From positions 1-56,225 of the forward strand of contig JAFVGH010000044.1 in NCBI GenBank assembly GCA_017475045.1: a stretch of 56,225 nt of DNA, read 5' to 3'. A program made the position numbers and the translations under genes. This DNA is from Fibrobacter sp. Its GTDB lineage: Bacteria > Fibrobacterota > Fibrobacteria > Fibrobacterales > Fibrobacteraceae. This document shows, piece by piece, positions 1-7,851 of this stretch (position 1 is the first letter of the stretch; every line of letters starts with the position of its first letter). The notes beneath the pieces were generated by a model. The model was not told the origin of the DNA, ran no database searches, and saw only the letters and a program-made list of their open reading frames with translations.

Positions 1-1980
1 ACCATCAAGGATGTGGCTCACCGCGTGCTTGCAAACCCGACCGTCGCCGACAAGACGTTCCTCATTTCTATCGGTGACCGTTCCGTGACGGGTATGATTT
101 GCCGCGACCAGATGGTTGGCCCGTGGCAGGTTCCGGTCGCTGACTGCGCCGTGACCTCTGCAACGCTTGATACTTATGAAGGTGAAGTCATGAGCATGGG
201 CGAACGCGCTCCGATTGCCTTGATTTCTCCGGCTGCCGCTGCCCGCATGACGGTGGCTGAATCCCTCACGAACATGGCTGCCGCTTGTGTGCCTGATATG
301 GGCCGCGTGAACTTGTCCGCAAACTGGATGGCCACGCCGAACTACGAAGGCGACGGCGCCGACCTCTACGAAGCCGTGAAGTCTATCGGTATGGAACTCT
401 GCCCGGATCTCGGCATTACGATTCCGGTGGGTAAGGACTCCATGAGCATGAGCACCGTGTGGCAGGATGACAAGGGCAGCCACCGCGTGACCGCTCCGAT
501 TTCTCTTGTGATTAGTGCCTTTGCTCCGTGCGCTGATGTTCGCAAGACACTCACGCCGCAGCTTTTGCAGAAGAAGGACACGACGCTTGTGCTCGTGGAC
601 CTCGCTCGTGGCAAAAACCGCATGGGCGCATCCATTGCCGCTCAGGTTTACAACAACCTCGGCGACAAGGCTCCGGACGTTGATTCCGCCAAGGAACTCC
701 GCGCCTTCTTCGAAACCATTCAGAAGCTCAATGCCGCTGGCAAGATTATGGCCTACCACGACAAGAGCGATGGCGGCCTCTACACGACGGTTGCCGAAAT
801 GGCATTCGCCGGCCACGTGGGTGTAACGCTCAACGCCGGTGCCCTCAAGGGTAACCTGATTGACGCCCTGTTCAACGAAGAACTCGGTGCCGTACTCCAG
901 GTCAAGAACACCGACCTCGCGGCAGTCAAGGCTGCGTTCGAAGCTGCCGGCCTGGTTGATACCGTTTCTGAAATCGGTACGCTCAACGATACTTATAACT
1001 TGGTCATCGGCGACTACGCTGAAGGCCTCTCGGATCTCCGCGCCATCTGGAGCGACACGACCCGCCGCATCGCGGCCCTCCGCGATAACCCGGATTGTGC
1101 CGAAAGTGAATACACGCTCAAGTTGGAACAGGACAATCCGGGTATCACGCCGAAGGTTACCTTCGACGTGGCGGCGTCCGCCAAGATTGTGAAGGATTTC
1201 GCAAGCCGTCCGAAGATGGCCATCCTCCGCGAACAGGGTGTCAACGGCGAACTCGAAATGGCTGCCGCCTTCCAGAAGGCCGGCTTCGAATCCATCGACG
1301 TCCACATGACCGACATTCTCGAAGGCCGCGTAAGCCTCAAGGACTTCAACGGTCTCGTGGCTTGCGGTGGCTTCAGCTACGGTGACGTGCTCGGTGCCGG
1401 TGAAGGCTGGGCTAAGAGCATTCTCTTCAACCCGAAGGCTCGCGCTGAATTCGAAGCTTACTTCAACCGCAAGGACACCTTCACGCTCGGTGTCTGCAAC
1501 GGCTGCCAGATGGTCTCTAACCTCAAGGACTTGATTCCGGGCGCCAAGCACTGGCCGCGGTTTGTGCAGAACCTCTCTGAACGCTTCGAAGCCCGCTTCT
1601 GCACGCTCAAGGTCGAAGACACTCCGGCCGTGCTCCTCAAGGGCATGGCAGGCTCCGTGCTCCCGATTGCGGTGGCACACGGCGAAGGCCGTGCGGAATT
1701 CGCTAGCCGTGAAGCTGCCGAAGCCTGCCTCAAGACCGGTCTTGTGGCATTGCGCTATGTGGATGGCAAGCACGAATACACCGAACGCTACCCGCTGAAC
1801 CCCAACGGTTCCCCGTTCGGCATCAACGGCCTCTGCTCTGAAGACGGCCGCGCCCTCGTGATGATGCCGCACCCCGAACGCGTGTTCCGTACCTGCCAGT
1901 ACTCCTGGCACCCGGCGGAATGGGGCGAAGATGGTCCGTGGATGCAGTTGTTCCGCAATGGACGTATCTTCGTAGGGTAA
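1..1980 (+). CDS. purL: Phosphoribosylformylglycinamidine synthase, C-terminal part (5' end outside window)
   Basis: FGAM synthase converts FGAR, glutamine and ATP to FGAM in de novo purine synthesis in the cytoplasm. The open frame runs from base 1, so the start lies upstream; about 660 residues are present, roughly half of the large single-chain form (about 1,300 aa). Seen early: the motif RDQMVGPWQVPVADCAVT and the second AIR-synthase-like domain. From about residue 400 there is a class I glutamine amidotransferase domain with the GVCNGCQM nucleophile cysteine, HGEGRAEF, and a C-terminal MMPHPERVFR His/Glu pair. The gene ends at a strong hairpin terminator. Codon use is biased to GCC/CTC/AAG, as in gatB here, suggesting high expression. 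Identification is confident. Confidence 0.97.
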   Translation, partial: TIKDVAHRVLANPTVADKTFLISIGDRSVTGMICRDQMVGPWQVPVADCAVTSATLDTYEGEVMSMGERAPIALISPAAAARMTVAESLTNMAAACVPDMGRVNLSANWMATPNYEGDGADLYEAVKSIGMELCPDLGITIPVGKDSMSMSTVWQDDKGSHRVTAPISLVISAFAPCADVRKTLTPQLLQKKDTTLVLVDLARGKNRMGASIAAQVYNNLGDKAPDVDSAKELRAFFETIQKLNAAGKIMAYHDKSDGGLYTTVAEMAFAGHVGVTLNAGALKGNLIDALFNEELGAVLQVKNTDLAAVKAAFEAAGLVDTVSEIGTLNDTYNLVIGDYAEGLSDLRAIWSDTTRRIAALRDNPDCAESEYTLKLEQDNPGITPKVTFDVAASAKIVKDFASRPKMAILREQGVNGELEMAAAFQKAGFESIDVHMTDILEGRVSLKDFNGLVACGGFSYGDVLGAGEGWAKSILFNPKARAEFEAYFNRKDTFTLGVCNGCQMVSNLKDLIPGAKHWPRFVQNLSERFEARFCTLKVEDTPAVLLKGMAGSVLPIAVAHGEGRAEFASREAAEACLKTGLVALRYVDGKHEYTERYPLNPNGSPFGINGLCSEDGRALVMMPHPERVFRTCQYSWHPAEWGEDGPWMQLFRNGRIFVG

Positions 1981-2044
1981 GAGTCCTCCGCCTGTCGAAA
2001 AGGGCTAAAGTCCAAGAAAAAGGCTTGCAAGGCCATAAAAATGA

Positions 2045-2074
2045 AAAAATCCTCGATAATCGAGGATTTTTTTG
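2045..2074 (+). terminator. Rho-independent terminator after purL
   Basis: A perfect 10-bp stem (aaatcctcga / tcgaggattt) with a 3-nt loop is followed by a run of seven T, about 65 bases after the purL stop. Confidence 0.9.
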
Positions 2075-2123
2075 TGTAGCAAGCTGATGTTTCTTGTAAC
2101 ACCCGCATTTTGTAAGAAATATG

Positions 2124-2129
2124 TATATT
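2124..2129 (+). promoter_or_regulatory. Putative -10 element TATATT for the 2159 gene
   Basis: The hexamer TATATT, followed by T, matches the -10 of the tRNA promoters in this window. No good -35 lies 16-18 nt upstream. It would give a leader of about 23 nt containing an AAGG Shine-Dalgarno-like sequence. Confidence 0.45.
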
Positions 2130-2158
2130 TAAATAAGGGAATTCAGCCAAGGACCTAT

Positions 2159-3286
2159 ATGAAGAAATGTCTTCTTTCGTTTGTTGCGGTAGCTTTGTTT
2201 GCTACTTATGGTTTTTCGCAAGACATTATTCGGTTGAAAAATGGGCAGTCTTTGGAAACAAAGATTATTGAAGTGGGTGACGAAAGCATCCGGTATAAGA
2301 AATTCAATTTCCAGGATGGACCTGATCGAGTGGTCAAGATAGAAAAGGTGTCAAGTGTTACCTATTCTAATGGAGAGACTGAGTCATTTGAGGATGCTCC
2401 TGCAGAAACGGTTCCTGTGGCCGAACCGGCACCAGAACCGGTACCAGCCCCCGTTGCAGAGCCTGTGCCGGTAGAGCCTCCGGTTCCTGTGGCGGAACCG
2501 GTTCCCGAAGATGAATTGGTTGCTGAGCCTGCCCCTGTAGCGGAAAAAAAGAAGCGTGATATGCCGGTATTGAGTGCCGATGATGCGGAAGATGTGGTTC
2601 TGATAGGAAAACCTCGCAAAGAGAAAAAAAGCCAGGTTAATGATAAACCACATAATGATAAACCAAGTAATGATAAGCCAAAGACTAAGGCTGCAGAAAA
2701 GAAGGCCGCTTCCAAAAAGCGGGAACGCAGTAAGCTTGATTTTTCGATTCAGGCTGGTTTGAATTTGCTGACTAATTCTTCACAAGGTGATATTGATTTC
2801 TTCTCCCCGTCCGCTTTCGCGGAGTTGTATTTGTTCCCGTTCAAATGGTTGGGTCTCGGTGCAGGTGTCGGGTTTATGTACGCGACTTCTACCGACCCTG
2901 AATTTGGGTGGATTTATACGTATGATGATGGGGCGACTGCTGGCAACTACTTTCTTCCGGTTTATGGAAGCTTCAAGTTCCGTTTTGGAAGAGGCACTAC
3001 CGTTATACCTTATGCCAAGCTTGATCTTGGTTATGCCTTCTGGTGGGGAACGCCTGAAGTGTCTTGTCCCAACGACAGACCCGTATATCTGTGGAATGCC
3101 TATGGTGGGTTCTTGACGGGCATCGGCGCCGGCATAGATCTTGGCTTTGGCCTGAATATTGAAGCGAGTTTGTTGATGTTTTCTGGTGGGATAGAGACCA
3201 AGTATAAGTACAACGGTTATACGTACTACTGGAATCCGGCTGTGGATTGGACATTCATCAACTTGTCCATCGGCTATACTTTCTAA
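2159..3286 (+). CDS. Secreted protein with Pro-rich linker and C-terminal outer-membrane beta-barrel-like domain
   Basis: Function unknown. The start is at the ATG encoding MKKCLLSFVAVALF, which gives a clean signal peptide ending near FSQ; the frame is open further upstream but that part looks non-coding. Residues about 22-75 form a small domain (DIIRLKNGQSLETKI...). They are followed by about 60 residues of Pro/Ala/Val/Glu repeats (PVAEPVP type), then a Lys-rich stretch with NDKP repeats. The last 170 residues alternate aromatic and polar residues and end in aromatic-rich NLSIGYTF, as outer-membrane barrels do. The Pro/Lys-rich middle could span the periplasm or contact peptidoglycan (inference). 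It is flanked by terminators on both sides, so it is monocistronic. Confidence 0.85.
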   Translation: MKKCLLSFVAVALFATYGFSQDIIRLKNGQSLETKIIEVGDESIRYKKFNFQDGPDRVVKIEKVSSVTYSNGETESFEDAPAETVPVAEPAPEPVPAPVAEPVPVEPPVPVAEPVPEDELVAEPAPVAEKKKRDMPVLSADDAEDVVLIGKPRKEKKSQVNDKPHNDKPSNDKPKTKAAEKKAASKKRERSKLDFSIQAGLNLLTNSSQGDIDFFSPSAFAELYLFPFKWLGLGAGVGFMYATSTDPEFGWIYTYDDGATAGNYFLPVYGSFKFRFGRGTTVIPYAKLDLGYAFWWGTPEVSCPNDRPVYLWNAYGGFLTGIGAGIDLGFGLNIEASLLMFSGGIETKYKYNGYTYYWNPAVDWTFINLSIGYTF

Positions 3287-3299
3287 AAAAAGTTAAAAA

Positions 3300-3333
3300 A
3301 GAATATTCCATGTGATATGGAATATTCTATTTT
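3300..3333 (+). terminator. Hairpin terminator after the 2159-3286 gene
   Basis: A perfect 12-bp A/T-rich stem (agaatattccat / atggaatattct) with a 5-nt loop is followed by attttg, 14 bases after the stop codon. Confidence 0.75.
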
Positions 3334-3430
3334 GCATTGTTCGTATCATGATTTTTCTTTGAAATTGGCCAAATAGTAACTGAAATCTTGTAAATCTTTT
3401 AAAAATAGAGTATTTTGTATCATAAATCTA

Positions 3431-3459
3431 TTGCATAGTGAACTGAAAAAGTATATATT
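3431..3459 (+). promoter_or_regulatory. Sigma70-type promoter TTGCAT-N17-TATATT, near-leaderless
   Basis: The -35 TTGCAT is at 3431-3436 and the -10 TATATT at 3454-3459, with a 17-nt spacer. The start codon at 3469 is only 9 nt past the -10, leaving essentially no 5' leader and no room for a Shine-Dalgarno sequence. Confidence 0.7.
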
Positions 3460-3468
3460 TATGTCTGT

Positions 3469-4323
3469 ATGAAACCGGTAATGGAATATCAGAATTTTCG
3501 CGTCTTTGTGCGCGACTTCTATACCGAGCGGAAGGGCCGTTCAGGGTTTACCTGGCGTGACTTTGCCCGTGATGCTGGCTATTCCTCTCCGGTATTCTTG
3601 AAGCTTGTGTGCGATGGTAAGGCGAACCTGAGTGACGTTGGGGTGGAACGTACAGCCGCCGCCATGGGCCTTACCGGCGTTGATCTCCAGTACTTTAGGG
3701 AACTGGTGGCATTTAACCAGTCCAAGGATAGTACCGCAAAGAAGCACTCCTTTGCCGCTATGCGCAAACTCGCTCGCGAGAATAACCGCGAGATTATCGG
3801 CGAGGACCAGTACGATTATTTCCAGTCCTGGCAGAATCCGGTGCTCAGGGAGATGGCTCCCAACATGCCCGGGGCGACCCCTGCCCAGATGGCTGGCAAG
3901 CTGGCCTTTGACGGTGAAACCGCTGCCGTGAAGAAGTCCCTGGCTCTGTTGCAGAAGACTGGGCTTCTGGAAAAGGATTCGAAGGGCGCTTTCAAGCAGA
4001 ACAGCAAGGCCATCTCTACGGGTAATCTAGAAGTGGCATCCCTCTCGGTGCGGGAAATGCACCGCCAGATGGGGGAGCTTGCCGTGCGCGCCCTGGACGA
4101 GATTCCCGTGAAGGAACGTGATATTTCAGGACTCACTCTCGGGCTTTCCGAAGAGGCTTTCCAGCGTGTGTCCATGGAGATAGAGGCTTTTCGCCGTCGC
4201 ATTGCGGCTATCGCCCTGGAAGATTCCCATACCGACAAGGTTTATCGTTTGAATATGCAACTATTTCCCCTGACCAAGAATTTCGGGGATGGTACTAGGG
4301 TAGAGGGGGCGCAAGATGAATAA
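3469..4323 (+). CDS. TIGR02147 family protein, putative HTH regulator
   Basis: About 284 aa with the features of the TIGR02147 paralogous family, which is strongly expanded in Fibrobacter and has no established function. The N-terminus (YQNFRVFVRDFYTERK...FTWRDFARDAGYSSP) reads like a degenerate XRE-type helix-turn-helix. Residues about 95-200 resemble a winged helix (a LLQKTGLLEKDSKGAF segment). The Arg/Glu-rich C-terminal helices end in VYRLNMQLFPLTK, which I recall as typical of the family. No signal peptide or membrane segment is seen. The reading frame overlaps the next lipoprotein gene by 8 bases, so the two are translationally coupled. A role as regulator of the adjacent envelope gene is inference. 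An alternative start is the ATG at 3481. Confidence 0.85.
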   Translation: MKPVMEYQNFRVFVRDFYTERKGRSGFTWRDFARDAGYSSPVFLKLVCDGKANLSDVGVERTAAAMGLTGVDLQYFRELVAFNQSKDSTAKKHSFAAMRKLARENNREIIGEDQYDYFQSWQNPVLREMAPNMPGATPAQMAGKLAFDGETAAVKKSLALLQKTGLLEKDSKGAFKQNSKAISTGNLEVASLSVREMHRQMGELAVRALDEIPVKERDISGLTLGLSEEAFQRVSMEIEAFRRRIAAIALEDSHTDKVYRLNMQLFPLTKNFGDGTRVEGAQDE

Positions 4324-5626
4324 GCTTTATTCGACAATCTTTGCGGCACTCCTCCTTGCCGCCCTTGTATGGGTGGGTTGTTCTAATAATGAGGTGGCCG
4401 GTGGCGTAAGCGAAGAGACCAATACCATCGCAGGCGTGCTGGTGGATAGGAATGGCTCTCCAGTTGCCAGCGCCGTGGTTTATTGCAAGTCTGTAGATGT
4501 AGACACGCTGGTTTCTTCTGACGAAACGGATTCCAAGGGTGAATTCAGTCTGCCCGTTAAGCGTTGGGGCTCTTACGGAATTTCGGCATCTGTAGATTCC
4601 CAGGCTTTCTATGAGATGGTGGAATTCAAGGGCGAGGATATTGAACTTAAATCGGTAACACTCAAGGAAACGGCTGATTTTAAGGGCCGGGTTATGCTCC
4701 GTGACGATTCTACGGCAGCTGGCATTACGGTTCGTGTTCCGGGTTCTTCTTGGATTGCCCAGACGGATTCCCTTGGCTTCTACAAACTTGCAGGCCTTCC
4801 TGTGGGCAAGACCGACCTGCTGGTGGTACCTACGGACCTGACCCGCTTTGTAAAGGTGGAACATGAGGTGAATGTAGGTGCCCTCGCCGGTGTAAATGGC
4901 GTAGATTCTGTAATGGTTCCGCTTTCTATGGAATATGGGCTTCGCAGTTGGTGGTTCTTTGGTGCCGTCGCTAAGGACGGTCCCGTGGATTTCGTGGAGG
5001 ATTCCAGGTCCTGGACGGCGGGTATGAAGCTCTATGGCAATCCGGAATATAACTCAACGCTTCATTTCAAGGGAGCTTCCCAGTTTGGCGTGGTAGAAGA
5101 CGACAGGGGCATTCTGGATGGAGTGACCGGCTTTGCCGTGGAGGTGGTTCTCCAGGTGGACAGGGTACTGGACGATGGAGCTTCTTTCCGCAAGAACCTG
5201 GTGGGCAAGCTTGGATTTGGTTCTGCAGAGGACAAGGATGTGTTCAGCCTCTCTGTAATTCAGGGATTGTGCGGTGCCCAAAAGACGAGCTTTGCCTTCT
5301 TCATGGCCGACGGCAGTGGCGATAGCCTCTCTTGCAAGAACGCCGTTGTGAGCAAGAATGCCTTGGAATTTGGCAAGCGTTATTACTTGATTGCCACTTG
5401 GAATGGCAAGAAGGTTTCCCTATACGAGAACGGCAAGAAGGTGGGGGAGACAGAAGTTTCTTTCGAAAAGATTTCTGCGTCCGAGGAATCCATCTTCGTA
5501 GGTAAGGAATCCCTAGAATTCAGTATGGAAGACCTTCGGATTTCCGTGGAACCCCTTAACGACGCCGACGCGGAAATCCGCAACAAGAGTCATGAAATTG
5601 AAACCCCTTTTCTTGGAACCATCTAA
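4316..5626 (+). CDS. Lipoprotein with carboxypeptidase-regulatory-like repeats and LamG-like domain
   Basis: 436 aa. The signal segment ends in WVGC, a lipobox-like site with an unusual W at -3, so it is probably an outer-membrane or surface lipoprotein. Residues about 35-115 and 120-180 look like two beta-sandwich CarboxypepD_reg-like domains (IAGVLVDRNGSPVASAVVYC and FKGRVMLRDDSTAAG...). The C-terminal 200 residues resemble a concanavalin/LamG jelly roll (FAVEVVLQVDR, YYLIATWNGKKVSLYENGKKVG, SMEDLRIS). Such domains often bind carbohydrate. It overlaps the TIGR02147 gene upstream and is followed 15 bases later by the PAS gene; all three appear to be one operon. Confidence 0.8.
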   Translation: MNKLYSTIFAALLLAALVWVGCSNNEVAGGVSEETNTIAGVLVDRNGSPVASAVVYCKSVDVDTLVSSDETDSKGEFSLPVKRWGSYGISASVDSQAFYEMVEFKGEDIELKSVTLKETADFKGRVMLRDDSTAAGITVRVPGSSWIAQTDSLGFYKLAGLPVGKTDLLVVPTDLTRFVKVEHEVNVGALAGVNGVDSVMVPLSMEYGLRSWWFFGAVAKDGPVDFVEDSRSWTAGMKLYGNPEYNSTLHFKGASQFGVVEDDRGILDGVTGFAVEVVLQVDRVLDDGASFRKNLVGKLGFGSAEDKDVFSLSVIQGLCGAQKTSFAFFMADGSGDSLSCKNAVVSKNALEFGKRYYLIATWNGKKVSLYENGKKVGETEVSFEKISASEESIFVGKESLEFSMEDLRISVEPLNDADAEIRNKSHEIETPFLGTI

Positions 5627-5641
5627 CAGCAGGAGGACAAC

Positions 5642-6154
5642 ATGATTGATATGAATAATAATCAAGAGACGGCCTGCTTCGAGGTCAACGAGCATGGTCG
5701 TATCCTTTCGGGAAATAGGCGGTTCTGCCGGATGTTCGGTTTCGACGAAAGCGAAATCCGCTGGCACTACCTGAACGACCTGTACCGTTATCAAAAGGAT
5801 TGGGAGGCCTACAGATCTGGCAATACCATGCTGAACTGTAGCTTCATCGCCAAGATGCGTACCCGCAAGGGCCGCAGCTTCAAGTGCTATATCACTCGGG
5901 AGGCCTTGCAAGACCAGCAGGGACGGCTCCGTTTCCGCAATGAGGTTCGTAAGCTTGTAGAAGGCGAAGCCCTTGCTGTGACGGCACCTGAAACCCAGGT
6001 GGCATCCTCCGTGGTGTTCCTTGCCAAGTGCGACCACTGCGGCTGCCAGATTCCCATGTCCGGTACCCACAGGATCCATCTGACGACCCTATGCAGGGAC
6101 TGTGCCCGCAAGGCTTACCCCGAAGCTTTTGAGCTTAAGTCCGCACAGGTGTGA
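5642..6154 (+). CDS. Single-domain PAS sensor protein with C-terminal zinc ribbon
   Basis: 170 aa and soluble. Residues about 12-105 form a PAS domain (FEVNEHGRILSGNRRFCRMF, then GFDESEIRWHYLNDLY and a MRTRKGRSFKCYITREAL strand). The C-terminus carries CDHCGC and, about 20 residues later, CRDC, a four-cysteine zinc-ribbon-like pair. No kinase, GGDEF or other output domain is present, so it probably signals through protein contact (inference). A good Shine-Dalgarno (aggagg) precedes the ATG. It is the last gene of the TIGR02147 operon and is followed by a terminator. Confidence 0.75.
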   Translation: MIDMNNNQETACFEVNEHGRILSGNRRFCRMFGFDESEIRWHYLNDLYRYQKDWEAYRSGNTMLNCSFIAKMRTRKGRSFKCYITREALQDQQGRLRFRNEVRKLVEGEALAVTAPETQVASSVVFLAKCDHCGCQIPMSGTHRIHLTTLCRDCARKAYPEAFELKSAQV

Positions 6155-6192
6155 ACAGTAGTCTCGTAACGTAACTTTATCATAGAACCCAT

Positions 6193-6234
6193 AAGCCCGG
6201 ATTTGCACTGCTACGCATTTCCGGGCTTTTTTAT
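6193..6234 (+). terminator. Hairpin terminator after the PAS gene
   Basis: Outer stem aagcccgga / tccgggctt with an inner tgc/gca pair, followed by TTTTTT. Confidence 0.85.
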
Positions 6235-6271
6235 TATTTTTGAGCAACGAGAAGATCTAGAGCGAGGTTTT

Positions 6272-6970
6272 ATGCAGTCCTGGACCGAAATCAAGAACAT
6301 TCAGAATCCCACCGAAGAACAGCAGTTGGAGGCCGTCGGCCTTAACTGGTATGCCATCAGCTTGATTGAAAACCCTACTGAAAAGGTTCAGTTGGCCGCT
6401 TTTGACAGCAATCCCCAGGCGATTCTCTATGTGAAGTCCGGTCCTTGTGAGGCTCTGGTAAATGCCCTTAATTCCCTTGGTGAAGGTGCTTTTCGTTCGG
6501 TGGTTAAGGGTGATCCGAATATTCTCAAGTTTGTTCGTAATCCTGAACTTCTCCGTGCCGCCATCCGTGAAGACTGGAAGGTGGTCCGTCAGATCAAGGA
6601 TGCCGGCGACGACCTTTGGGCCGAGGCAGTCCGGGTGAGTGCCGACGCCCTGAAGTATGTCAGCAACCCCGGGGAAGGTGTAATGCTTGCCGCCCTGGAA
6701 CGGGACTGGAAGCTCCTTCAGGATATCGAGAGGCCCTCTGCCGCCATGGTGGCTGCCGCTGTAAAGCAGGACTATCACGCCCTGGAATTCGTGAGCATCA
6801 AGCGCCGTACGGAGCCCGTGCAGCTCGCTGCCGTCCATGCGGATCCCCGCTGTATCCAGTTCCTGGAACGGGCCAGCGAGGCTGTCCAGATGGAAGCCGT
6901 CAAAAAGGATAAGGGCGTTTTGGCCTTGATCAAGCACCCGGCCCCTGCGGTCGTGGAATTTTGTAAGTGA
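6272..6970 (+). CDS. Helical-repeat protein, DUF4116-like
   Basis: About 232 aa, cytoplasmic by sequence. The start is at the ATG after agcgagg; the frame is open further upstream but that part would lie within the terminator. It consists of roughly 35-45-residue alpha-helical repeats with the recurring pattern NP(S/T)E-x-VQLAAV...DxxALxYV, for example NPTEEQQLEAVGLNWYAISL, NPTEKVQLAAFDSNPQAILY and SEAVQMEAVKKDKGVLAL. This resembles DUF4116 repeats (function unknown, probably protein contacts). It lies 38 bases upstream of the motor operon, which has its own predicted promoter, so membership in that system is uncertain. Confidence 0.7.
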   Translation: MQSWTEIKNIQNPTEEQQLEAVGLNWYAISLIENPTEKVQLAAFDSNPQAILYVKSGPCEALVNALNSLGEGAFRSVVKGDPNILKFVRNPELLRAAIREDWKVVRQIKDAGDDLWAEAVRVSADALKYVSNPGEGVMLAALERDWKLLQDIERPSAAMVAAAVKQDYHALEFVSIKRRTEPVQLAAVHADPRCIQFLERASEAVQMEAVKKDKGVLALIKHPAPAVVEFCK

Positions 6971-6971
6971 T

Positions 6972-7002
6972 TTGGGTCCATAGATAACCCTTTTACTATA
7001 TT
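6972..7002 (+). promoter_or_regulatory. Putative promoter of the motor operon, -10 TATATT
   Basis: The -10 TATATT is at 6997-7002, with a weak TTGGGT 19 nt upstream. The ATG at 7009 follows after six bases, predicting a leaderless transcript. Confidence 0.55.
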
Positions 7003-7008
7003 CTGAAT

Positions 7009-7851
7009 ATGAATTTTGTAAAGTTTTCCATATTGTCCACAGTGCTCCTGTGGCTCTGTTCTTGCGATAACACAAGTGTGTCTTTGGCCTTTAATACCCA
7101 GAACGCTCCAGTCCAAAAGTTTACCCTGGAGGCAAGCCTGAATGTGTTCGCCCCAGAGGATTCCACCCACGAGGCACCAGAGTCTATGGAGACTCACCTG
7201 AAAGCCCAGTCCACTTTGAGCCAGACGGTTGCTTTCGACAATGGCTCTGCCCGTTTCGAGATGAAGATTGATACGGTGGACTACAAGAGCGACAAACGCT
7301 CGGTGGAAGAGTTCCGATATATTGAGAAATACCTTTCTTCACAGCATTTCCAGTTCAAGATGATGGGTGACGGCTCTATGAGCGACCCCTCCGTCGAGGA
7401 TATGGCCCTGCAGCCTGGTACAGAGGAACTGAACCTGATGAAGGTTTTCATGAAGATTCAGCCCGTGTTGCCCGGTAGCCCGGTGAACCTGGGCGACGTG
7501 TGGGAGCGTACTGTGGAAATCCCTGGCAACGGTGCTATGACTACGGTTTACAAGGCCTTTAAGCTAGAAGATGTTTTTGTTCATGACGGTGTACAGATGG
7601 CGAAAATCGGCATGAACATCAAGTACAAGGAAATTCCCGACACCACTGCCAACGTCCGTATGGAGAGCAAGGGTTTTATTGTTGGCTCGGGTTCTATACT
7701 CTTCGACATCACCCATGGGGTGGTGCAGTCCGGCAATCTGGAAATTTCGGGCCATATCGATGTGAACGACGTGATTGCCTCACAGTTGTTGCCCAATATG
7801 CATATCATCCAGAAAATCAAGCTGAGGGGTGAAATTGACCAGGCTAAGTAA
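7009..7851 (+). CDS. Lipoprotein of unknown function, first gene of the motor operon
   Basis: 280 aa. The N-terminus MNFVKFSILSTVLLWLCSC is a lipoprotein signal with lipobox LCSC, so the protein is anchored in the envelope. The rest is beta-rich without a motif I recognise; segments such as PVLPGSPVNLGDVWERTVEI and FIVGSGSILFDITHGVVQSG recall beta-sandwich lipoproteins that form cup-like folds. It overlaps the next gene by 23 bases. Being first in the operon with the MotA/MotB-like pair suggests an outer-membrane or periplasmic part of that machine (inference). Confidence 0.8.
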   Translation: MNFVKFSILSTVLLWLCSCDNTSVSLAFNTQNAPVQKFTLEASLNVFAPEDSTHEAPESMETHLKAQSTLSQTVAFDNGSARFEMKIDTVDYKSDKRSVEEFRYIEKYLSSQHFQFKMMGDGSMSDPSVEDMALQPGTEELNLMKVFMKIQPVLPGSPVNLGDVWERTVEIPGNGAMTTVYKAFKLEDVFVHDGVQMAKIGMNIKYKEIPDTTANVRMESKGFIVGSGSILFDITHGVVQSGNLEISGHIDVNDVIASQLLPNMHIIQKIKLRGEIDQAK

